The notes: generated by a model not told the origin, from the sequence alone. A stretch of 64,000 nt of DNA from Aphrophora alni (GCA_963513935.1 OY740776.1:10694724-10758723), one strand, 5' to 3'; counted from the stretch's first letter, positions 11,841-26,159 are shown. Made by a program: numbers and translations.

Positions 11841-12479
11841 ACAGTGCTCAACAAGATTGTACCTATAGCATATAGGTTTAGATCATTATTTTTGCCAAAA
11901 AAACTCAAAATCTTCCACAGAAGTATACGCATTTACGAACACATGTTTTTATAAGGACTTCATTCTATATTTTAAAGCATTAGTTAAAATTTGTACACGT
12001 ATTTTTGAAATACCCTGTATATTGAGACACTCGGATGGAGGTTTGCCAATAACCCACAAATATATTTCAAACAGAAGTTTTATTTCTCGACAAAACATTT
12101 CTCTTTACAGTCTGATCTTCGTACTTGCAAACATCAATACTTGTGATAATGGGAGCAGGTAAATTACGACTGTAAAATATTAACGATAAAATGTCCGTCA
12201 CAGTTGATATCTTCCAAACATACGGTTGCTATAGCAACGAATAATTTCCTTAAATACGATTATCCTGATTATTATTAATAGGAAAAAGTTGGAATTCAAA
12301 ATTCCTCGTAGAGTTTTTGACCAATTTAAATGTTTAATGTGTTTCCATCATGTTTGTATATAAAATTGATTATCAAAGTTTTTAAAGAACATCTAAGAAC
12401 CCGTATAAAACGTAATTGTTGCTATATCTAGAAAGATTTCAGTACGTGAGTTATAATTTTTTTAAATTATATATACCTA

Positions 12480-13605
12480 CCGGGTGTTCAAAAAGTATGG
12501 AAACCTTTTAATAGTAATTTTATTAATAAACGCAGAACAATGAAACTCTAGGATTACATCCTCACTGTAGTTACTGACTTTTTGGTCATTTTAGCTGTCT
12601 TTTTTCTCTTTGGGGGGGTGGGGACGTCCTGTGGAGGAAGTCTAAAAAATCTTAAATGTAAGCATAGGTCGAATTATACCTCATTTTAAAGGTCTTTGTT
12701 AGAGGAACACATTGCCGCAATCCCGAATGAAAAAGGACCATTAGTTTGGAAATGGCAGCCTTTTACAATTTGTTAACTTTACGTTGCGGAGATTAAGAGG
12801 CAGAAGTGAATACTCAACCGTGTTGGTTATGTTAGTGTTTTAGCTATGATAATTTCACAGCTGGAGTGTGGAGGGATAGGAAATATCAGTAATGGTCGAT
12901 TTAATTGTTTAAAAACGTTAGGAGTGCGCAAATGTAATTGGGGACAATTTATCATTATTAATAAAATTGAACAGACAGTATGTCAGTTGTTTATGTTTAA
13001 ATTACTTACTTTGCATACAATAATTGTCCTTGTGTAGCTGATTGGTCGCATTGGTTGCTGATTTTGACCGTCCGGATCTTGATCGATCTGTTACAGAACC
13101 GCGCTGTACGGTCTTCAACACTGTTGATTTTTGAATAGGTGGTCAATTGGTGCACGTTTTATTGAACAAGCGGCTGACCTCCTCATATGAAAGAGTTCTA
13201 TCTCCATAACCCCTCATCATCAGAATGGTTATTTGCTCTGTCTCACTAAGTGACATTCTAATCTAAACTAAAGCTTACTAAAAATTTGCCATTGAATTAG
13301 CATTAAAATCAAACAAACTTTAAGAGGCTGCCATTTCCAAACGAATGGTCTTTTTTCAGTCGGGATTGCGGCAATGTGTTCCTCTAACAAAGACCTTTAA
13401 AATGGGGTATAATTCGACCTATGCTTACATTTAAGATTTTTTTAGACTTCCTCCAAAAAACGCCCCCCCCCCCAAAGTGAAAAAAGACAGCTAAAATGAC
13501 CAAAAAGTCAGTAACTACAGTGAGGATGTAATCCTAGAGTTTCATTGTTCTGCGTTTATTAATAAAATAAATATTAAGGGGTTTCCAGACTTTTTGAACA
13601 CCCGG
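12480..13605. mobile_element. IS630/Tc1-mariner-type element, internally deleted, ~280 bp TIRs
   Basis: The ends CCGGGTGTTCAAAAAGT and ACTTTTTGAACACCCGG are flanked by TA on both sides. TIRs of about 280 bp (12480-12760 and 13325-13605) pair almost perfectly. The interior retains only the start of a transposase on the minus strand. Confidence 0.8.
13036..13256 (-). pseudogene. Transposase N-terminal HTH remnant
   Basis: From an ATG at 13256 (minus) the frame reads M-S-L-S-E-T-E-Q-I-T-I-L-M-M-R-G-Y-G-D-R. A stop and a frame change follow, then S-T-V-L-K-T-V-Q-R-G-S-V-T-D-R-S-R-S-G-R. This is the paired HTH start of insect mariner/IS630-type transposases, ending in the G-R-P-like hinge. The catalytic DDE part is absent. 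Confidence 0.65.
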
Positions 13606-13738
13606 TATGATACTCTTATAAAAGACGTTCCCTATAAGTACCCTTAAAGTCTCTCTGTACAATTCAAAATTCGACTATATAAAATAACTGTCCCTAAATG
13701 TCTACAGACCCTAGTCATGTGATTTTAACACACGCTTG

Positions 13739-13764
13739 ACCCTAACCTAACCTAACCTAACCTT
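13739..13764. repeat. Interstitial telomere-like repeat (CCTAA)n
   Basis: Four to five CCTAA units, the reverse complement of the insect telomere unit TTAGG. Confidence 0.7.
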
Positions 13765-15760
<1,996 letters not shown>

Positions 15761-16124
15761 ACCTTTCAAGTTAGCATAAAGTGCGTGTTTGTGTACATGA
15801 ACTAATCTAGAAAACACGTTTAGATGAAATGAATGAACTCTTGTTTACTTTAAAGTAACGCCAAGCGTTAAAATATCTATCAAATCTTCCTTGACCAACC
15901 CGTGTTCTCTTGGAATCATCGAGAGTAATCGAGGGGTGGAAGTTTATTTTATATTTTATCTTTATTGTTTTTATAACGCGATTAAAACCGTGCGTTTATG
16001 CTTTCAACAACAATGAAAACTGTTGTACCTCTTGGCAGACGTAAAGTGCTAACTGAATCATCCTGTATAGGGTATTTACATCCATGTAAAGCTTTTATAT
16101 GGGGAACAGTGTTTTGTTAATACC

Positions 16125-16320
16125 TTTGAAGAGATTAGAGTTACTTCAGTAATACATTGGAGTGAGAGAGAGAATGTTTTGAACTGGGAACGATTACAGT
16201 TTGTAAGTCTTCATTCAATCAGCCTTACAAGTAGTATAGGGATTGGTTTTCATTTAGGAAATTTAATTTGAAACATAACAAAGCAGTCTATAACAGCTGT
16301 TGTTGTTATTGTAACTATAC
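16125..16320 (+). repeat. Local duplication, copy with short (GA)n
   Basis: This block is nearly identical to 16618-16885, but its GA run has only about six units (16163-16174). Confidence 0.85.
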
Positions 16321-16617
16321 AAGTTTGTTGGGTATTATGATTGTTTTGTAAATAATTCAAATCAATCATTCCTTTTTCTTTTACATTGTGGTAGCGTGAT
16401 GCACGTGAGGTCAGAGAGCAGTTCAAATCTGATGTAGAATTTCTTAGAATACTATTAAACTGACCTGCATTTAGACTTTGGTAGGCCTAATAACAAAAAC
16501 AAATCATGTAAAAAATTACTGTTTATTAAATTAACATAATATTCAGTTTGGAAATGTCTGAATTACCCAGATTACAGGTTAGGTTAGGTTTGGTTTGAAT
16601 TGAACATTACTTAGACA

Positions 16618-16885
<268 letters not shown>

Positions 16886-16974
16886 TGTAGAACTTTTGGG
16901 GTTTAAGAATGTTTACTCTATAATATTTACTTCTAAACTAGTTCGTAAAGTGTCCTCAGGTACTATAGTGAAAT

Positions 16975-17072
16975 AATGTTTCAAATGACAAATATACGAC
17001 CTAGACTGGGAATTGAACCCAGTACCTGTGGCTCTATCAACTGAGCTATCCTTAGTCGCTTCCCAGCAGAGG
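16975..17072 (-). repeat. tRNA-derived SINE, copy 1
   Basis: On the minus strand, GATAGCTCAGTTGATAGAGC (A-box type) and GGTTCAATTCCCAG (B-box type) form a tRNA-like head about 62 nt long, too short for a tRNA because the anticodon arm is shortened. A tail, GTCTAGGTCGTATATTTGTC, is shared with copy 2. Confidence 0.65.
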
Positions 17073-17240
17073 ACACACTTCTCACTTGACTTTGCTTTTG
17101 CTGCAATTTTCGAGTTATTAAATTAATTACTTCGTTACAAACGACATTGAAATTAATATTTACACAACTTGCAGCCCTTACGTACGTATTTATTGATTTT
17201 AACGCTTATGGGTTTTTTATACCAGCTAGTATTACTATTA

Positions 17241-17766
17241 TTTGTATACCATAACTTGGCGTCTGGACCCGGACCGTCCCCCTCGCCTCCTTCCTTACCC
17301 AGCTGTTTCCGTGATGAGTCACCTACTAGCGTTAACACTGCACTGTTTAACTTTTTTATGAGAGACACAATTTTAATTTTTTTTTAGCATAGTTAAAATG
17401 TTTAGGAAAATATAAGCAAATTGATACCAAATACGACACAAATGTATGTAAACATTACGTAAACATGTAAATAATAAGTATGTGATTATGCAAAAAGTAG
17501 CTGTGTAAAGCTTTCTACTGGCGGCTTTTACAAACGGAATAGTGTCGTGTTTGGTATCAATTTGCTTATATTTTCCTGAACATTTTAACTATGCTGAAAA
17601 TAATTTAAAATTGTGTCTCCCATATACAAGTTAAACAGTACAGTGTTAACGATAGTAGGTGACTCATCACTGAAACAGCTGGGTGGGGAAGAGAGCGACG
17701 GGGGGGACGGTTCCGGCCGCTCGCAGGTAGCCAAGGGTTCAGACGCCAAGTTACTGTATACAGACT
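17241..17766. mobile_element. Foldback element between the two SINE copies
   Basis: Arms of about 200 bp at 17241-17444 and 17535-17766 are inverted copies, for example AACTTGGCGTCTG versus CAGACGCCAAGTT, and include a GC-rich GGACCGTCCCCC segment. Confidence 0.75.
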
Positions 17767-17774
17767 ATAATTAA

Positions 17775-17884
17775 ATAATATTTCAATGAAAAATATATGA
17801 CCTAGACTGGAAATTGAACTCAGGACCTTTGGCTTTACGCACCAATGCTCTACCTACTGAGCTATCCTTAGTCGCTCCCAGCAT
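17775..17884 (-). repeat. tRNA-derived SINE, copy 2
   Basis: The minus-strand head GATAGCTCAGTAGGTAGAGC...GAGTTCAATTTCCAG is close to tRNA length (about 77 nt), but the acceptor stem does not pair cleanly and the copy-1 tail follows. Same orientation as copy 1. Confidence 0.65.
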
Positions 17885-18289
17885 ATATAATATTTAATTA
17901 GTAAAATTTAATTACAAATTAGGTATAATAATAATAATAAATTGTCTCATGTGCAAGTTATAAATTAAAACAAACACAAAATTCATAATAAAACATACCA
18001 CGACAATTAAAAATATAATACAATACTTTGAATAGCTTATTTAAAAGAAAATAAAATTTAAAACTGACACAAACTAAATTGTACAAGAGAAATATAGGAG
18101 GTCCTAAGGAAAAGCCTACCTATATTGGACCCTCCATCATAATAGAAAATATAAAAAAGCAGAAACTGAAGACAACCTTATATTAAGAACAAACATTAAT
18201 ATAATGAGTATTATAATGTAAACTTATATTAATACAAATAAATGGAGTCATAAGATTGCTACGAAATAAATTTGTTAAATGGCTGATAA

Positions 18290-18403
18290 ACAATTAAAAG
18301 TGTTCAACATAACTTGTTGAGAATGTAATTCTGAACATATTGGTATAAGATAAGGTAAAAAAAAATCAAATACAAACGGAAAACATTCTTTTATTTAAAA
18401 GGG

Positions 18404-18453
<50 letters not shown>

Positions 18454-18890
18454 TGAAAGTGTACTGAAAATGACAAAGTTGTAATGAAACTGAAAATCTG
18501 TTAGTTGATATTTAAGTGCCTTGTAAATTAACTCACCACATGTTAATAAATTTTCAAAAATTTCTCCTTCTACTTAAATTCAAGAGTTAAATTCCCTACA
18601 AGTTTGGTTGAAAACGTTTACGCATTTACCACACATTTAAAAAGCTATTTCATAGCGAGCTTAACGAGAATGTTTTTCGACCTCAATTATTTGTGTTTAC
18701 CCCCATTTTTCTCTTAAACTACTGGAGAAACAGTTCTGAAACCTACTTTTTACAGTTTTTCAGATCAAATTGCATATAAAACCAACAAATTTGTCCCTTA
18801 ATTTGTGTCCCAAGGATTTCAGCAAGACCGTAGGAAGAAATCAGGACGAAATCTCTCGCTAGCCGTAACAAGCTACCAAACGATTTGGAC
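18290..18890. mobile_element. Foldback element with poly-A tract, related to 21500-21905
   Basis: GTAATTCTGAACATATTGG near 18325 and the inverse region near 18590 form arms. A 47 bp A-run lies at 18404-18450. The same sequence, partly rearranged, is at 21500-21905. Confidence 0.6.
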
Positions 18891-19204
18891 ATATGTTTAT
18901 ATTAAGTTTGTTCTTTCTTTTGGCCTGTAGAATGAGCTCAGAAAGCGTCGGTAAAACTTTGTATCACCCTGTATATTTTATTTGAAACACTATTGAAATG
19001 ATACTAATTTGAAATTATTAATTTGGAAAACTGATACACGCTGTATAATAAATTTAGTACCAGGAAAGCCGATCTCCGATCGGGTTATTGTCTCATCTAT
19101 GTAGACATATCAATTTTGGTTTTCTTAAATTAGGCCTAAGCACTAAATTTGTTGTTACATGATATATTTTCACCTAATTTGTTTAGCAGACTTGCTTCTA
19201 TTAA

Positions 19205-19353
19205 TTTTCGAAATTTTGACCAAGTCCATTGGATTGCTGATGTTGAAAACCCTTTATATACAAAATATAGAGAAAATCATTAGAGCCGTTTTTGAGATAA
19301 AATGACTGGAAATAGGTACATACATACATACATACAAACAATTCCTTGCTCGT
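19205..19353 (+). repeat. Local duplication, copy with short (CATA)n
   Basis: This matches 19480-19820 from ...TTGGATTGCTGATGTTGAAA to AATTCCTTGCTCGTTTAATAG, but contains only about five CATA units. Confidence 0.85.
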
Positions 19354-19383
19354 TTAATAGAAGTAGGCGTAGCTAATATTTCT

Positions 19384-19434
<51 letters not shown>

Positions 19435-19479
19435 CTGTGTATTTTTCGAATCGTAAAAACTCATAGAAAATGATTTTTC

Positions 19480-19820
19480 TTGCAATTTTGGCCAAGTCCA
19501 TTGGATTGCTGATGTTGAAAACCCTTTATATACAAAATATGCAGAAAATCGTTAGGGTCGTTTTTGAGATAAAATGACTGGAAATAGATACATACATACA
19601 TACATACATACATACATACATACATACATACATACATACATACATACATACATACATACATACATACATACATACATACATACATACATACATACATACA
19701 TACATACATACATACATACATACATACATACATACATACATACATACATACATACATACATACATACATACATACATACATACATACATACAAACATACA
19801 ATTCCTTGCTCGTTTAATAG
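19480..19820 (+). repeat. Local duplication, copy with expanded (CATA)n
   Basis: Same flanks as 19205-19353, but the CATA run spans about 19589-19790 (around 50 units). An (AT)n tract lies between the copies at 19390-19432. Confidence 0.9.
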
Positions 19821-20299
19821 AATAAGATAAAATGTATAAAACCTATTTGAGACATTTAACTTTTAAACCTAAGTTATTATTAATTGAAACCTTTTTAACT
19901 TAAAAATTAGAACTAAGAAAATAATTTGATTAAAAACTATTTACTAATAGATAATGTAATATATGAAATTAATTACATTCATGAATGTATATCAACCACA
20001 AATGATAACCCAGGGGTCGTTTAATTAATTGTTAAAGATAAAAGGAGGTGGTTTTTAGAGGAATATAAATGGTTTGGATTATCATTGTTGTTAATATAAA
20101 GACTTCATAAAATATATGAATATTAATTAATTAAAGACAAAACAACTTGTTTTCGTTTATAAATTTTAAACTAACATATTTTAGTGCTAGATAAATCATT
20201 TGACCCCGAGATATAGAGTATTAAAAAAAAAAAGTTTCAGGAATTCAGAAGATTATTTCTTACATCAAAAGCAATGAAAAGGTTTTTTTGTTTCCTTAA

Positions 20300-20470
20300 A
20301 TGTTTAATTTTCTATTTATCCGCCATTTTGTTTTAAACAAAAAAATCATATCTTTTTAGCTGTATATAATATGGAGTTGAAATTTTGCATGGTACTTAGT
20401 GTTGTAAATACTCAATTTGAGAAAAATTTTCAACCGATTTCCTTCACTCATTTCAAAATGGCGGCTGTTT
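20300..20470. mobile_element. Small foldback with CCGCCATTTTG arms
   Basis: CCGCCATTTTG at 20320 faces CAAAATGGCGG at 20455. Nearby text about 'isolated TATC/ATCTC' repeats resembles the other foldbacks of this window. Confidence 0.5.
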
Positions 20471-20689
20471 AAACTTTTTAACGTTGAATATCTCAGAAGC
20501 CGTTATGTTTACAAATTATTAACAAGAGAAGAAATACTTTCGTTTCATAAATTTAGTAATAAAATTTCGTTTTTTAACGACAAAACAAAATGTTTGAAGT
20601 TATTTGTTAATGATGGAAGTTCAATTTTATTATTATACATTTTTTACAAAAAGACCATTAAACATTAAAATAAAAGAACATAAAAACAA

Positions 20690-21310
20690 TGTGCGGTTAG
20701 GCCTAGTCGATGAATCGAAAATTACAGACCATATATGGTCCGAAAATCACAAATTTAATTGAGAAGAGGCAAAAATCATACACCGGGAAAGTAACTTATA
20801 CAAACGTAAAATAATTGAAGCCTCATTATATAAAACTAACGGACAATCCTATCAGCCAATCCAGTATAGAAGTAAGGCCATTATGGTTCCCATTATTAAA
20901 AAAAGAAATAAAATTAGATTATAATATCCCTACAACTAAAAAACAAGCTGAAATTTTACCTGTTAAATCGCCACAAGGGGTTGTAACCCGCTCTCGGGCT
21001 AGGAAGCTTAATACAACTAACAATAGGCCACTCCCCTAATAGTTTGTCACGCCTTCTGGGCCACGTCACTTGTTGCTGTATCTTTGATACAACAAGTTAG
21101 TTGTGTGTTACCGTGATTGTGTTTTTGACTTCTCAGTTTTAGCTCCGGGATGCATGCTTAGATATTAAGGTTGGTGGTATTCATATTTAATTTTACTTCT
21201 TACATAGGCTTAGTTTCTAGTTTCATGTTTCTTTAGTTTTTTAGTCACTTGATAACGGGAATTGATTCTTATTCCCGAAACGTCGTGTTTTGATTTTTAA
21301 CACACAAATG
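20690..21310 (+). pseudogene. Penelope-like element 3' end (GIY-YIG region)
   Basis: Broken plus-strand frames from about 20705 read I-T-D-H-I-W-S-E-N-H-K-F-N, then E-E-A-K-I-I-H-R-E-S-N-L-Y-K-R-K-I-I-E-A, which is the C-terminal part of the GIY-YIG endonuclease of Penelope-like elements. The segment after it (to about 21040) stays mostly open and would be the element's tail. At 21250-21286 a stem flanked by TGATAAC and GAAACG resembles the hammerhead-like motif known near the ends of such elements. Confidence 0.6.
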
Positions 21311-21499
21311 ATGGCAAATGTCCGAAAAATGTATAATAATAAAACAAAATGTTTTTTTTTCCTTCTGTAGCTTAAAGGATAATTGAGTTACTTAAAAAAA
21401 CTGAAAACATTCATTCTTGTTTTGCAACACCCCAGATTAAAATTCGAACAGGAAAAACATGATTTTTTTTTTTAATGGAAAACAAGATCTGTATGAATA

Positions 21500-21905
21500 A
21501 CAAAATGGCGGCCCTCATTTAAAATACATGCATTACGCTTTACTACAAAACACGAAAGTTTATAATATTAGTTGTTACATATTATTATTTTGACGATTAC
21601 TCAGTTGTCACTCTCCAGTAGTTTTAAGGGTAAAACTCAAATAATTGTGATCGAAAAACATACTTTTTTCGCTTCGCTATGAAGTAACTTTGTTAATTAA
21701 CTGATAAAAGCGTAAAAGTTCCCAACCAAACTTGTAGAGAATTTAATTCTGAACAAATTGGTATAAGATAAGGTAAACGGAAAATAGTCTTTTTTTTATT
21801 TTAAAACGAAACATATCAAAGTGTACTGAAAAAAGTTGTAATGAAACTAAAAATCTATTATCTGATATTTAACTGCCTGGTAAATTAACACACCAAATGT
21901 TAAAA
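21500..21905. mobile_element. Second copy of the 18.3 kb foldback family
   Basis: It shares GAACAAATTGGTATAAGATA and GTGTACTGAAAA-type text with 18290-18550, and the inverse of 18600-18720. Confidence 0.6.
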
Positions 21906-22094
21906 TAAACATCCCTGGCAAAAGTTAAATGAAAAAATTAGTTGACTAACTTGTGTATCTCTTACCTGTTTTAATGTAACAAGTGCTCGAATTGCTGACC
22001 TTTGGTGGTTTGGCAGTGTGCTTGCTGTTTTTAAACTGAGACAGCATTCGTAAAAGATTCTCTTAGAATGGAAAATTCTTTTGTAAAATTCTAC

Positions 22095-22800
22095 CCTGTA
22101 GACGTCAATTGGCTTACTTTCTCAAACAAGGTTTTTCATGTGACCCTAAAAGAAGTAGAAGTGGATTAAGGTCAGGAGACCTTGCTGGCCATTCCACAGC
22201 GCTTTTTTTGACTATCCATCTTCTCGGGAACATTGTCTTATTGTCGTACATCACGGCCGTACTGATGGGTCCATTTGTCTGTGCGCGCGGCTTGCTATGG
22301 CGCGGCGGGGAAGAGGGGAGTGGTTATCGCTCATTTCCAAAAACATGTGGTCCCGCGCGGCGCGCCGGACGTAGATTATTCACCTGTCTTCAATGTAGCT
22401 TCGAGTTGTTTGTAAACATCATGTTTCTATATGCACTACAAATCTTGTAAACTGTAATTATGTGTCGCGAAAGGCAGACAAACATAGTTGGGTGAGCGAG
22501 CCCTACTTTTACAAATGGTCCAGTAGTGTGGTGGTGCTCCATCTTGTAACAACCAAATATTTTCTGACTCCTGTCCAAGCACGATCTGGTTGGCAAGTAT
22601 CTTTAAATATTTCTCGGAGTTCAAGTCTCCATCAATTACAAACAGTCCAACCAACTGGTTGTTAACTATTCCTACACAAACATTTACTTTTGAAGGACGT
22701 TGCGTACGAGCCTCAACATACCAATGTGGATTTCTATCCGCCCAATAATGACAGTTGTGCCTATTGACATGAAAGTAGCCTCATCACTAAAGCACTTAGA
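22095..22800 (-). pseudogene. DDE transposase fragment, interrupted by a MITE
   Basis: Read on the minus strand: F-S-D-E-A-T-F, then (after a one-base frameshift) N-R-H-N-C-H-Y-W, V-N-V-C-V-G-I-V, L-V-G-L-F-V-I-D-G, and L-Q-D-G-A-P-P-H-Y. Beyond the inserted MITE come D-V-R-Q and W-P-A-R-S-P-D-L-N-P-L. These are the second half of an IS630/Tc1-like (DDE_3) transposase, with the catalytic Asp in Q-D-G-A-P-P-H. The N-terminal HTH half is missing, and there are stops and frameshifts. Confidence 0.8.
22262..22523. mobile_element. GC-rich MITE nested in the transposase, 3' TIR partly deleted
   Basis: It starts CTGATGGGTCCATTTGTCTG and matches 28091-28392 in opposite orientation. It is flanked by TA and splits the P-H-Y motif of the transposase. 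The far TIR has lost about 35 bp (GGTCC then AG). Confidence 0.85.
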
Positions 22801-23794
22801 GCCTTTTGAGCACTTGTTACATTAAAACAGGTAAGAGATACGCAAGTTAGTCATAACTAATTTGTTCATGTAACTATTGCCAGGGATGTACTAGAAACAA
22901 TTTGGAGGTGACATTATTTTTCTATTGCATAGACCTTCCCAATGATATGTCACAAGATAGAGGTTGCTATTTAAAAAATAAAAATTGCCTTCCTAACCCC
23001 CCCCCCCACTTCAAAAATATTAACCCCTTAAACACACACCCCTAAACACCAGAAAAAGTGTTACAATAGGTATGGTAGAGGTTTTACGTTGAAATAACAA
23101 TCCATTTAAATTATATCGAAGTGTATCAAGACTTATTTTACACCCTGTATAAGGTTTCAATTATTATTCGTTTATGAGTTTCGCTCGGGAACTCATTATT
23201 TTGATTACGAGTTTGACAATCCAGCAAGTTTGACAACCTAGCTGGATCTACATCTTTTTAAATGTAGTATTGGGTTGGATACCTCTCTTTCATCTTTCCT
23301 ATCAGGTCTAACAAACTCTTGTATTTTCCGGCCTGACTCTGAGTATTCTAAGACTAGGAGTCGATATTTTGTTTTTTCTCTCTTTTTTTTTAATAAGGTA
23401 ACCAATAATTTGTTTACCTTTAAACAACAACAAATATATAAGTTGTTTTTCCTCTGTGTATTAACTTTGCCTCTTCCTATATTTAGATTTTACATGATAA
23501 CGAGAGTTGATACGAACTCTCGAAACGTCGTGTAATTGTTTTTTCTTCATACTGCTTCAAAAACAGCTGTTTTCAATACATGCATTGAGATGCTAAAGTT
23601 ATTCTTTTTAGTCCTAACCTAAAAACATCAGCTGAGGTCGAGGTCATACGAATTAATTAACTATTGTAAAGCATCTATAAAAACAACCGATACTCTCGAT
23701 TGTAAATAACCGTTAAAACAGCTGTTGCCGTCGATTTAAATAAATTAAGTTTTTGTGAAATTGTTTTCTTATATTATTTGCAGTATAACGAAAA

Positions 23795-23895
23795 ATATAG
23801 TTCATCGCTTGGACCAAAAGAAGCTTTTTCGATTCTCGCTCATTTTCATTTGTTAAACTTGAGCTTGTATTGAAAGCTTTTGGTCCTAGTGATGA
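23795..23895. repeat. Hairpin element (~25 bp arms)
   Basis: The left arm TTCATCGCTTGGACCAAAAG pairs imperfectly with the right arm CTTTTGGTCCTAGTGATGAA. Confidence 0.6.
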
Positions 23896-23899
23896 AATA

Positions 23900-26155
23900 T
23901 ACTATTATGTACACAATGAATAAACTATCCCAATAACATGGATAATTCATCATGATCCAAAATCAGGAGATTTAATGAGGGGAAAATTATAAAACTAGGC
24001 TGTTATAGAAGTAGAACGACCGAGCTATGTAGCCTCTACTCGGCAGCCCTTACCTCTATTTGAACAGAGCCACTCTTGTAGATACGATCTTTGCTGAGTC
24101 AAGTCGATCCCAGTGGCCTCTTGATCAAACTTGACTGTATCTGATTGGCGAGTGATTATCTTCAAACACTTCCAATCAAGTAAGCAGAAATTTTAAACAG
24201 GAAACTTAATTTTAAGAGGTAAATTGAAAACTGAAATTAGAAATGTACGAAGTTTAAGTACTGATATCTCGTTTTCAAAAGGAAATTGAATTTTTATTTT
24301 ATTTTATATTAATTATATATAAATTGTATATAAATATATTAATAGGAAAATATATAAATATTACTTCACCAGTAAATGAAGTACTGTATAGCCTAAATTT
24401 TGTAATTAGAAAAATATTCTATCACCGTTTTTTACTGGTCTTTACATTCTATTGCAGCAGGAAACCGAAAATTGTTGACATGCCGTCCATCCATATTCGT
24501 TGGTTGTACACTTATGTACATTATAACCACGATAACGGCTACAAAAATCAGATAAGACTAATAAATATTTTTAAATAAATAAAATTTTGTAGACTGAAGT
24601 GGTAGATATAGATTCTTATTGAAATTCAAAACATTTTAGTTGATAATTTCTAAAAGGCGATAAGTTTAAATAGTTTTTTGTTCACATCAGACCGACAGGT
24701 TGGACAGACACATGGACGTCATCGCCGGGGGGACGGGGGGACGCGTCCCCCCCCAATATTTGAGATGTAAAAATGTTTTTGCTAAAAACGAATGATTTAC
24801 TTAAAACCTTAAAAGGTAAACATCGGGCTTTGTCTTTACTAGGGTTTTTAACATTACATTTCTGCTACAAACGCATAAATAAATGCATAAAAACGATGTT
24901 TTGAGAAGTTTAACTTTAAAAAATTCCCATACCCTCAGACCCCCGGCATATGTCCTCCCCAATAATGAACTGGTGATGACGCCCATGGGCAGACAGATAG
25001 ACATTATTCCAAAAATCACTATCCAAACCTCAAAATGGACATATCCGCAAAATACTGTACATTAATTTTTTGACCCATCACGTAATAATTTTCACAATCA
25101 CAGACTACTTTTTAAAATAACCGATTATTTTACTCACATTAAAAAAGAGATTAGATCAGGTAAATACTTCATTGTTTTCTCGGCCATTAACGCCTCTAAA
25201 AAAGAACATAAAATAAAGCCCTAGCTCTCGACTACTCCAATAGCATCAGATTCGGAAAAGAACAAGAGTTGGTCAAGAGAGATCTGTCAGGGAAAAGAAG
25301 CAGCTAAAGCAAGATTACATTTAGAAATGTGTAGATCAGCGTCAACAAATATTTTTTACGTCAATTAAACATACATACTCTTAATCAGAATAAATTCTAT
25401 TTGTATTTGATACCCAATACATAATACATCCAAAAAATGCCCCTTAACTATCTCAAGCTTTTTTTTTGTAACCGCTATATTTTTGCAAAATGTAAGACAA
25501 TACAAAGAATATAAATGCAAAGTTTGAAGTATTTAGGATTTATCGTCTTGTCTGTGTAGAGTGGTTGCGACTTACAGAGACGCGCGTGAAATTATAAAGG
25601 TTTTACCTACGAACCATAAAAACCTTTATAGATAATGCCAAAATATGTCTACATATCAAATTTTATTAAAATCTGCCTCAACATCAGTTTTACACACAAT
25701 TTTCTCTACTACACATATATGAGAAAGGAAAACACTATCAATGATAAAATAATCATTACGTAATACCTAAACTAACTATTCAAGTTTATCTACAAATGTA
25801 GAATCAGTAAAAAATATAGACACCTGCATCACCTATCTATGTAACCAACTCCAACTATAATTTACACAATGCAGAACATAGTCAAGATCTTCAAATTAGT
25901 ATGTATTTCCATAGAAGATAAATAATTGTATTTTCTCGCTGTTAGACACTGTACCTAGTTTATGAAATGTGCTTTGATCCTACCATTTAACACACTTCGT
26001 TATAGAATACGGTTGGTAAGCATAAACAATTCTGATATCTCTATTTTGTGACTTATCTTTATTTATCTTGGCCACAAGAAACCGTAAACATTATAATCGA
26101 CATGCCGTCCCCCCCCCGTCTTTGTTGTTATCTGTACGTAAGCACGATGGTGGAT
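23900..26155. other. Intronic repeats, no gene seen
   Basis: The region holds an insertion at about 24724-24990 whose left end is rich in G and C runs (GGGGGGACGCGTCCCCCCCC), and AT-rich text around it. A GAAACCG...GACATGCCGTCC segment occurs near 24462 and again near 26078. No coding region is convincing. Confidence 0.4.
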
Positions 26156-26159
26156 ACAA

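Larger units (their letters stand above)
21911..22889. mobile_element. Tc1/IS630-type transposon relic with ~95 bp TIRs
   Basis: The ends CATCCCTGGCAA and TTGCCAGGGATG are inverted. Arms extend through ACTTGTGTATCTCTTACCTG and its partner. The interior carries a broken transposase on the minus strand. Confidence 0.75.

Noticed and set aside
16996..17057. Functional tRNA gene on the minus strand
   Set aside because: The head is about 62 nt with a shortened anticodon arm, and a SINE tail is shared with the copy at 17.8 kb.
19461..19825. Cys-Met-Tyr-Val and Ile-His-Thr-Tyr repeat frames
   Set aside because: They are translations of the (CATA)n run, open in several frames for trivial reasons.
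22109..22450. 113-codon plus-strand frame
   Set aside because: It crosses the border between an antisense transposase relic and an inserted MITE.
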